A DNA stretch of 64,000 nt, from positions 558,001-622,000 of the forward strand of contig NW_026570284.1 of assembly GCF_019649055.1 (NCBI RefSeq), given 5' to 3'. Below the pieces are notes generated by a model. That model ran no database searches. It saw only the letters and a list, made by a program, of their open reading frames with translations, and was not told the DNA's origin. This DNA comes from Paramacrobiotus metropolitanus (taxonomy: Eukaryota; Tardigrada; Eutardigrada; Parachela; Macrobiotidae). The position numbers and the translations under genes are program-made. Shown here piece after piece: positions 55,671 to 64,000 of the stretch (position 1 is its first letter; the number at the start of each line of letters is the position of its first letter).

Positions 55671-58600
55671 ATGAATGATTTTATCGAGTTGGCAAGTGGC
55701 CAGCTGCCGGCCATTGGCATTGGTGCTGCAGCCATTGCGGCCACCGCTGGTGTTGCATATTATGTGAAACACCGGTCTCCGCCTATAGAAACCATTGTTC
55801 CTTTGGAAGAGCAGTCTCTTCCGGTTGGGGTAAGTCGCTTTTCTATCGTGCATTTCAGGAAAATCGTATTTCAACCGGGCGATGTTGCAACCAAGTCAGT
55901 ATTAGTGAGTATCTTGGTTTCCTTGCGAAATTGCTGGTTTATGTGTTGATTAATAATTTTCAAACGTCGCCGTAATAACGCTGTAGTTAATTGAATTTAG
56001 CATTAGTGAATTAACATTTTCATAACGGAAATGGGCTGGGGTGGTGTCCGGAAGGCATTCTCATCCAGGAAAATCCCACGAACCCTTTTAACAGTGCGAT
56101 GTTAAACGTGAAAGTGAAAATCGATCGATGATGGGAATGCTTTATTTACATTTTGTCTAATCTCCATGCTGGAGGAAAGGATTTTGATATGCACGTCGAT
56201 AAACGAATCAATTCTCGAGTTTAAGCATTCGTCTTTATTAAATTGCTTTTGAAGTCTTAATAAAATGAATATCTTATTAATGAGGCGATTTCAGGAACGA
56301 ATAATTTTGAGTAAACTAGTTGCTTTAAAATCTTGTTTGATTATTGTTATTTGGCTTCTTTAAAAAGCAGAGTTTGTGTTTTACAAAGTTTGTGTGCAAT
56401 TCGTGAAACTTCCGAAACCTCCCGGCGAAGCCGGCTTTGCCCATATTGAAGTTTACCTAATATAGAAATAATAATTAGCAGTGCTTTTTAATTTCGTTGC
56501 AGAAGGACCGTTACTGCCGGGCATCTAAACTGGTCCCCGAAGGCACGTTTTTGGAATACTTTTACGAGGATGTGCGGACTGTGTACGATGTATTCCAACG
56601 TGGAATGCGGGTGTCCGACGATGGTCCATGCTTGGGTCGGCGTCCACCGGGAACGCACACTTACGAATGGATCTCCTACTCAGAAACAATCAAACGGGCC
56701 CAGTTACTCGGATCTGCCCTGATACATTTTGGCGTTAAACCGACGAACGATACATGTGTTGGAATTTTCGCTAAAAATCGCCCAGAGGTACTTAACTGTT
56801 ATTGCTAAACGCGCAAACTGCAGAGACAATTTATTCCATATTTTACTTTTAATTTGAATATTCTAAAAACTCAATAGCACGAAAAGAATGTTGAGTATGT
56901 CGACTTCTTAACTGTAGAAAAAGAATTTTTGCGTGACACTTGAGTTCGTATCTTATTTCGTATTTGTAATTTCTGCAAACGGTTGATGGTGTTGTAAGAA
57001 GTGCATAGTGCATACTTTTATTTAATATTTCCTCGTAATTTCTTTCATTTTCAGTAGTTTATGATTCCTTTTAGTGGATAATTACGGAGCTGGCGTGTTA
57101 CACATATTCGATGGTGTTGGTGCCGGTTTATGACACATTGGGTGTGGATGCGTGTGGACATATCATTTCGCAAGCGGAAATCTCGGTGATGGTGTGCGAT
57201 AAGAATGAGCAGGCGCTGACATTGTTGAAATTGAAGGAGAAAGCGCCAGTTTTACGGCGAATAATTATCATGGATCCACCTTCAGAGGAAGTTATGGCAC
57301 AAAGTCGAAAAGCGAACGTGCAAGTTCTCCTGCTTGAAGAGGTTCTAAAAATCGGACAAGATAACCTCATTCCCCCAAAGGTACGGCCATAAAATTTTTT
57401 TGACGATTACTCGTTATTGTCAACTTCATTACTCTAGCACGGACCGGCCATGCGGATGATTTTTCATGTATTGTTGCCTATGTCATCGCAGTTTATATTG
57501 TATCGTAGTAATTGTGTAGTTGTGTATTGTTTATTTAACAAACAGTTTAAAATTGAATATATTTTGTTATTGTGTTGTTTAATACTGCCATGCTTACATT
57601 TCTAGCCTGCAAAGCCAGAAGAAATCGCCACAATCTGTTATACCAGCGGCACCACCGGCACACCGAAAGGCGTCATGCTGACCCATTACAATGTTATGGC
57701 TGCGGTGTGCGCCACGATGAAACAGATTTCCCTGAAAGTCGGTCCACAGCTCGGTGATTCCATGTGTTCCTTTCTTCCTCTTAGTCATATGTTGGTATGA
57801 AGCTTAAACTTTTTTAAGGTTCTACAATTTTTTAACTTGTTCTCTGTTTGCTTTTAGGAGCGGTGTTGTGAGGTGAGAAAAATTTTCACAAACGTTTGAA
57901 AGTGGTTCCAAACTTCGAATACTGGGTTGGTGGCATATTGCTTCCGGTTTCTCTTGCTATAATCACCTAAAGAATGATCGTCGCGCTGAGCCAGTCAATT
58001 TCAAAAGGCATAATTATGTCGTACACAAACCTGTGCATTACAGATAGGTATTGGGATTCAATTTGACGCACTATTTGCAAGCTGTTGGTGGTCGAAAAAA
58101 TAGTGGGGGTTTTTAGCGTCACAATCACGCCTTTCTCGTACTATTAGACGGCCATATACATGGAAGGCGGAAGGGTTGGCTTCTACAGCGGGGATATTCG
58201 GAAAATCAACGAGGATATGCAGGCGCTGAAGCCCACGTGTGTTGTAGTAGTTCCGCGGTTGTTAAACCGTATATTTAGTGCCGTTACCGGAAAGGTTAAA
58301 GGCTCTTGGACAAAGCACGCTTTGCTTACCATGGGAGTGTGGTTCAAAGAATGGGATCTGCAAAAGTAAGCGTGATTCAAATTTTAACTTTCTTTGACGA
58401 GATTCTTCGCAAATATTCGGGGATGTGTGCTAATTGGAGGTTGATCGCTGTTGTACTCGAAGCTAGTGACATTACGACGTTATTACCTACTAAAATCCTT
58501 TGGATTATAATACCTTTTGCTTTATGAATCTGGATGTGAATTTTGATTATCGGTTGATTGTCAATATTAGAGTGAAATTAGCTAACGCGACGGAATTTCC

Positions 58601-60217
58601 ATCTATCGAATAATTAATGGGTTTGTTTGTCCGCAGTCACATCATCAGCCGTGACACTGTCTGGGATCAGTTAATGTTCAAGAAAGTGCAGGAACAATTA
58701 GGAGGAAATTTGCGGTTTATGGTTGTCGGAAGTGCCCCGCTATCACAGAAGGTATTACTGATTTCCTTATTAAAACGGAAGCCTTCATGCAGCATCAAAG
58801 GAACTGTTGTTGTGGTTTTACCAGGTTTTACGATTTTGTCGTGTGGCCTTCGGCTGTTCCATTATGGAAGGGTACGGTCAAACGGAAGCCGTCTGTCCCA
58901 TTACGCTTACCATACACGGTGACGTGTTTCCAGGTGTGTGCAGCGTTAAGAAACGTGCCGTAAGAAGAAGTCGAAAGCTAATGAAATGCATCAATTTGAG
59001 TGTACTGCATTTTGTTAATTGTATGTGACTAGCTAATCAAATGCATGATTTTAATTGTAATTCATTTTATTTAATCGCAGGTAATTTCATTGATCTTATT
59101 TTGGCTTGCTTTATCCAGAGATTACGGAAGGCGGCGCTGGTCATGTGGGGCCACCTGTGCCCTGTTGTATGGTTAAGCTGGTCGACGTTCCGGAAATGAA
59201 CCTGATCGTTAATCGGGATGGGTCGGGCGAGGTGTGCATAGATCGAATAATTATCTTACAACCTAATTTACTGAAGGAGTAAAAGATACGTTATGGTTTT
59301 TGCGTAACGGGAGAATAAGTAGATTTTGTGGTTGTCCGTATTGATTATTGACTGTAGTGCGAATTTTGTATGCGTTTCTCTGGCGCAGATCTGTGTAAAA
59401 GGAGCGACCGTCTTTCAAGGCTATTACAAGGAACCGGGGAAAACCGCGGAAGTTTTGGATGCCGATGGCTGGCTCCATACCGGTGATATCGGACTGTGGA
59501 CAGAAAACGGCTGTCTGCGCGTAATTGACCGTAAGAAACACATCTTCAAGCTGTCTCAAGGAGAGTACATTGCACCGGAAAAAATCGAGTCGGTGTACCA
59601 GAAAAACCAGTACGTTGGACAAGTTTTCGTCCATGGAGACAGTCTTAAAGTAAGAATAGTCATTCTACTGCTTCTTCTTCTTCTTTCTTTTGTGTGTCGA
59701 TCAAGTGGTTTACCTTTTACCAGTACCTGATATGCTTAATTACATGTAATGCTAAATTAATAAATTAGTTAATTTTATATGGACACAGTGAATTGGAATG
59801 AAATTGTGCGATAAACAAAGATTTACGTTTAATTTTTGCAGTCTTGCTTAGTGGGAATTGTTGTTCCCGATGAAGATGCCTTGAAACGATGGGCAGCCGC
59901 TGAAGGGATGAAAGGCGATTCTTTTAAGGATTTATGCCAGAGTTCCAAAGCGAAGAATATGATTCTCAAAGAACTGACGGCAGAAGGCAAAGCCGCTTCA
60001 CTCCACTCATTTGAACAGGTGTGTTTTTCTGATTATTTGAAACTTCATTTACGTTTTGCAGCGACAGTTTTTACTGTAGGTAAAAGATATTCTTCTCCTT
60101 CCGGAACCGTTCAGTGTGGAGAATGATATGTTAACTCCGACGCTGAAGACGAAACGAAATGAGATTAGGAAATCCTTCGCACAAAAACTGTCCGAGATGT
60201 ATACAAATTTGGATTAG
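55671..60217 (+). CDS. ACSL: Long-chain acyl-CoA synthetase (ACSL1/5/6 type)
   Basis: Twelve exons in phase give 694 residues: 55671-55829, 56503-56787, 57075-57380, 57606-57794, 57858-57872, 58148-58365, 58637-58751, 58825-58933, 59119-59231, 59389-59649, 59842-60018 and 60080-60217. The N terminus has a membrane segment ([17 protein letters not shown]) that would anchor the enzyme in ER or outer mitochondrial membrane. The P-loop is [26 protein letters not shown] is the adenine-binding motif, GWLHTGDIG precedes the hinge, and [20 protein letters not shown] is the ACSL signature with its catalytic lysine region. The enzyme activates C12-C20 fatty acids to acyl-CoA with ATP for beta-oxidation and lipid synthesis. 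Exon 5 is a 15-base microexon coding ERCCE. Length and motif order are normal for the animal ACSL1/5/6 group. Confidence 0.96.
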
Positions 60218-60683
60218 TGTAATTGTTATTCGTCAGTGGACATTTTAGAGGATTCTCATCGCTAGTCGCTTTTGCGTTCCTAATTTTAGTGTGATCGTAA
60301 TGCGGATGTCGTCTGCACAGGCTGTATTACCGGTAATATTCTGCGTTAATAAGCTAAACTGTTGTTGTTAATTTATTAAGTTCCCGTTTGCTAGTTTAGT
60401 TTGAAAGGGTTTAATTATTGTGATCACGGTTAACGTTAATTAATAACCAGTTAATATCCATGCAAGTGCTGCTACAAGGATGAAAATTAATGCATTAAAA
60501 CGAGGATGCATCCGTTACTGTAATTATGCTTTGATGTAAAACGCACATTAATAATTTAAAGCTGCGTTGGTACGAGTATGGCTTTCAGGAAACTGAAAAT
60601 GAGGAAATTGATTTCGTAGGAAATTGAAACAACCGGTAAACAAACGTATGTGTATAGTGGCGTATTTTTGATTCATAAAATGG

Positions 60684-60689
60684 TTTATT
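60684..60689 (-). terminator. Probable polyadenylation signal of the Kunitz gene
   Basis: AATAAA on the minus strand, about 171 bases after the Kunitz stop codon. Confidence 0.45.
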
Positions 60690-60719
60690 ACGCAATATAT
60701 TGACATCGATGCGATGCAA

Positions 60720-60725
60720 AATAAA
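60720..60725 (+). terminator. Probable polyadenylation signal of ACSL
   Basis: AATAAA on the plus strand about 500 bases after the ACSL stop. If used, the ACSL 3' end would overlap the end of the Kunitz transcript. Confidence 0.45.
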
Positions 60726-60859
60726 ACATTCTGAACATAAAGTTCAAAGTCACAAGATAAAGAAAACTTCTACTGATATTACATAAGAATCACTGGAAAA
60801 AATCTCGAAATGTGCACTTTATGTCTCTGTGACGGATCCTGTGCCTTGGTTTCTGGCCT

Positions 60860-61735
60860 TCACTGTACAACATTGCTGGATGCGGACTGGCAGTGTATTT
60901 TGCAGTCTTCCTTGGTTTCAAACCGATTGCTGTTGCCTTCACATCCGCCATAAAGCTAAAGAAAAAAAATTTAATTATCCATTGCATCCAGTTAATGCTT
61001 CACTAGTTTGTTTTTTGTACAAACGAAAAAAGTAAACGAATGAATGTTTATTTTTTAGTTGCAGTTACTTTAAATGCGTAAGATGCACACAATTAAACCG
61101 CTATTTTTCTTTAGGATTAGTCTTTAAAGGTCACTTACAAAATATTGGCATTCCCTCGCTGTGGAATTATAGAAGTACGCTTCGAAAGCTGCTTTGCATG
61201 GACCAGTTTCGGCTTCAAGTGAACAATCGACCGGTCCTTGTGTACCTGCATTTATGGAGAACCAAAAATAACTATTTTTTCAATCAACTTCGATCAAGAT
61301 TCAGTTGATTAGTATAACTGATTGGAACATGTTTATACGAGTACTGTATGTATGGTTATTAAGTCTTCTGCGGTTTGAATGGCAACGTTTTGCTGCATAT
61401 GTGAGCAAAATTAATATGAGTTGCAGTTTTCAAACACTTTGATAAAGAACTGTAGTAAAATAAAGATTATGTAATAAAATAATAGGTTTCTTTTGGACTA
61501 ATGTACGTACGTACAAAGGCTCTTTAATTATATTAAGTTTCACAAAAGCATAGCTCATGAGCAGTTTAATACTGTTACGGTAAAAGCTAAAACACTTGCC
61601 TCCAGGCACAGGAGGAACGTTGGTGGAATTGGAAGAGTTCGCCTGGGCATCGGATGCAGAGATCCGTACGAAGGGTGTGGCAAGAACCAGGGCATAAGAA
61701 ATCAGTACAAAGTATAACGGGATCATGGAATCCAT
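60860..61735 (-). CDS. Secreted single-domain Kunitz/BPTI protease inhibitor
   Basis: Three exons give 114 residues: 61735 to about 61594, 61245-61139 and 60955-60860. The N terminus is a signal peptide (MDSMIPLYFVLISYALVLA) followed by a Ser/Asn-rich spacer with possible N-glycosylation sites. The Kunitz domain has all six cysteines at the exact family spacing (8, 15, 7, 12 and 3 residues between them): C-SLEAETGP-C, then CQYFLYGGC, then C-KIH-C. The residue after the second cysteine is lysine, the P1 position, which predicts inhibition of trypsin-like serine proteases. Exons 2 and 3 are phase-certain. The exon 1 donor is less certain, because the site after GGCAAGT keeps the frame but is a weak consensus. 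Confidence 0.88.
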
Positions 61736-64000
61736 TTTTTAATATAGGAGGATACCAGCAAGAACTGGAGGTTAAAAGTTTATCAGCAGGGTGCAGAAAA
61801 ACTTTCCAAATTAAAATTTCCTTAGCAATAAATAGCGGATTTATGCCGGCAGTTTAATTATGAAGGGAAGAGTTGCATAAAGTTATGACGCCAGATTAAA
61901 TCGTCGGCGGCAGCTGTGCTTTATCAAAAAGGTATAGATGTTTTAACGGCGGTAAATATATAATATCTCAGTCAAAACATTCACGAGTCGGCTTCACGTT
62001 TGGCACAAGGTGGGAGAAAATTAAATCACGGTATGAGGAAATGAACAACGAAGGCTGCCCGCATTTTCGACTTAAATGCCGGTATTTACGGGCGGAAACG
62101 GAATATGTAAACTTCATGGTACACGAATGTTGTTTGTCCGGTGGAGTTTCGACGTACACTGCGCCTGACTCACTTATCTTTATCGCATATTTCACCGGTT
62201 AAACCGTAATATAAGCTCTTTTTAACGGCTCTACAAAGTTACAGCTCAAGTGTTTATCTGGATATTTTATGCGCAACAGTAAAATTTTTGTGTCGTATGC
62301 TGTCCGAGCAAAATTTCACTTTGTGCTACACTATGCCGAATGCCGTGGATATGTGGCACGTTCCAAACCATATCAGCCATACCAGTTAATTAAGCGAAAA
62401 AAAAACAGGAAATTGGATACTTTCGGAAAATCCCGGCGTTTTTCGTTGAAGTAAAAAATTTGATCGTCATTGTTATTTATATAATCCAGTATTCATGCAA
62501 ATGTACACAAAACACTCTAGATGAATTGAGCGTTGCACAGTATTGCTGTGTTAGTATGATAGCAAAAATTTATCAGTTACTGTAACACGGTACGTATATA
62601 AAAATAAGTCAGCGTCAGTCCTGGAAAAGTCACCGATTTTATTTACGCTCGAAGTTTCGCGTCGAATATTTTTATGGAACATTGGTAAATCTTTTCTTTA
62701 AAATCTGGATCTCATAGTATGCTGCATGCATTTAATGCATGATATGCGTACGTTCATATCTATATAGTTACTGCAGTGACCCAACAAGATAATAAATTTT
62801 TAGCACAATTTTTTCAGCATTTTTATGCAAATTATTCGGTGCAATTCAGGCTCGCATTTAAGTAAATTAATGCCATAAAAACTGATTCCTGGTTTCTCGA
62901 CAAAAAAATTCCAGACGGAAGGTGATCGTGTCGCAATCTATTAAGACAAATTTGCCATTGACGTCTGTGCACTTGCTATTATTCTAATCCGTCGTCCACT
63001 CCATAGCCTCTACACGGCGAATAGTCTGAACTGCCGAAAATAAATCCGGATTAAATTTATAAACCAATCTCTGATCCCCCCATCCAGCCGGCACTTGATG
63101 TACGATGAGGACAAGCGATGCCCTTACGAGTTATAAAGTGATTCCTTCTGCAATAACTCTTAACTAATTGCTACTCTGTTCCCTGACGCAACTGCACCAC
63201 GTCATCAGCAGCCCAACGAAAACGTGCCATCTTCAATTGAGCCGGCGTCCATTGTCGGAAGAGCTGTGTGTGTGGATATATATCGATCGCATCGCACTCC
63301 CGCGGACTACTACAAAGTGCGCTGTGCAGGCCGCACGCGCCGGGATTTTTAAGGACCCGGCACATTTATCCTGTACCCGTCGGATTTTACTAACTTCATC
63401 GTTAGCTGTCGTCACACACGGGATCGGGATGTATGGGAAGAATGGGACAAGAGCGCACATTAGGGATCTATAGAAGAGGCGCCGGTACGGTGCAGTCACG
63501 ATCAATAATGTAATAAGCGGGCATACTGTGGCACGCGAAGCTCATATTCTACCATATGTGCTGACTGCTGAGTGATATGTGCACTAAGCATAGAATATGA
63601 AAAATGAACCAGCACACATTGTGGCATATTTGTTACCTGCAAATAAAACATCACGTCATACGACAGAGGCTGACGACAGCGATGAAGAGGGATTTCGTTA
63701 CCGGATGTGCCGGCATTGTTATATAAAACAAAACCCCATAAATAATTCAGATCATTCCTTAGGGGGTCCAATTACACTGCACATGAAATCTTCCAAAATT
63801 ATAAGCGTATCCTAACTGCGTAAATTTTAATTTTTTGTATCTAACCGGCCTAGTGCACAATTTATTTTAACACTATTTGAAGATCGATCATACAGCTGTA
63901 TTTTATAAACATATATAATTGGATGCGTGACAGTATTTAGTCTATCATCATCAATTTATAATCAAACTGTGACACCACTAAAATCCTTCGATTATTATTA
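61736..64000. other. Right-edge region upstream of the Kunitz gene
   Basis: 2.3 kb with the Kunitz promoter at its left. It is mostly AT-rich with no recognisable gene. Positions 63170-63480 are richer in G+C and include one candidate terminal exon listed separately. Confidence 0.45.
63171..63263 (-). other. Candidate terminal coding exon of a gene beyond the right edge
   Basis: A good acceptor (CACACACACAG) opens a 30-codon stretch, including FRQWTPAQLKMARFRW and ending in a stop at 63171. Composition is coding-like, but no family is recognised and no partner exon was found inside the window. Confidence 0.22.

Larger units (their letters stand above)
60218..60859. other. Tail-to-tail region ACSL/Kunitz
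   Basis: 642 bases between two stop codons on opposite strands. It carries AATAAA signals for both strands within 42 bases of each other. No coding signal is present. Confidence 0.6.

Overview
The window is nuclear DNA of an invertebrate animal. Every recognisable gene is split by spliceosomal introns with GT/AG ends, codons join in phase across them, and genes sit singly on both strands. The gene set (a Spätzle-type Toll ligand, SPARC, PTEN, ATAD1, an ACSL, penta-EF-hand proteins, a Kunitz inhibitor, a mitoribosomal CHCH protein) points to an ecdysozoan. The Spätzle-like gene favours the arthropod side, including tardigrades, but the species cannot be fixed from this sequence. There is no sign of bacterial or viral sequence, CRISPR arrays or tRNA/rRNA genes.

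Layout. 1-12.3 kb is gene-poor: it holds only the first three coding exons of a RapGEF2/PDZ-GEF-like gene (minus, start at 7062), whose remainder must lie left of the window. 12.4-15.6 kb is a Spätzle-like cystine-knot gene (minus), head to head with SPARC (plus, 17.9-22.3 kb). SPARC is tail to tail with PTEN (minus, 23.1-27.3 kb, eight exons). A small CHCHD1/mS37 gene (plus, 29.4-30.1 kb) is tail to tail with ATAD1 (minus, 30.5-34.3 kb). A BTB-BACK gene (plus, 35.9-40.5 kb) is followed by a decayed copy of its last exon. Then come a divergent endophilin-B-like BAR protein (plus, 41.3-44.2 kb), a membrane sulfotransferase (minus, 44.7-46.9 kb), two tandem penta-EF-hand paralogues (plus, 48.5-50.5 and 52.3-54.2 kb), a long-chain acyl-CoA synthetase (plus, 55.7-60.2 kb, 12 exons) and a secreted Kunitz inhibitor (minus, 60.9-61.7 kb). 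The last 2.3 kb has one weak candidate exon.

The genes do not form a pathway. Most are ordinary housekeeping or secreted-protein genes. The unusual part is 31-41 kb. ATAD1 exons 3-7 are present twice in tandem, with all six substitutions in exons 4-7 synonymous and a one-base insertion in the second Walker A exon. The neighbouring BTB gene has one exon twice, about 2 kb apart, plus two reading-frame breaks and a decayed 3' copy. This is either a locally unstable region or an assembly that joined two haplotypes. Other structures of note are a 38-bp perfect palindrome in a spätzle intron, two fold-back elements, and the pair of PEF proteins that share a Met-Gly-Asn start and a PPxY-like motif.

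Exon boundaries were set by hand from splice consensus, codon phase and protein family resemblance, so single-base shifts are possible. No search was run.
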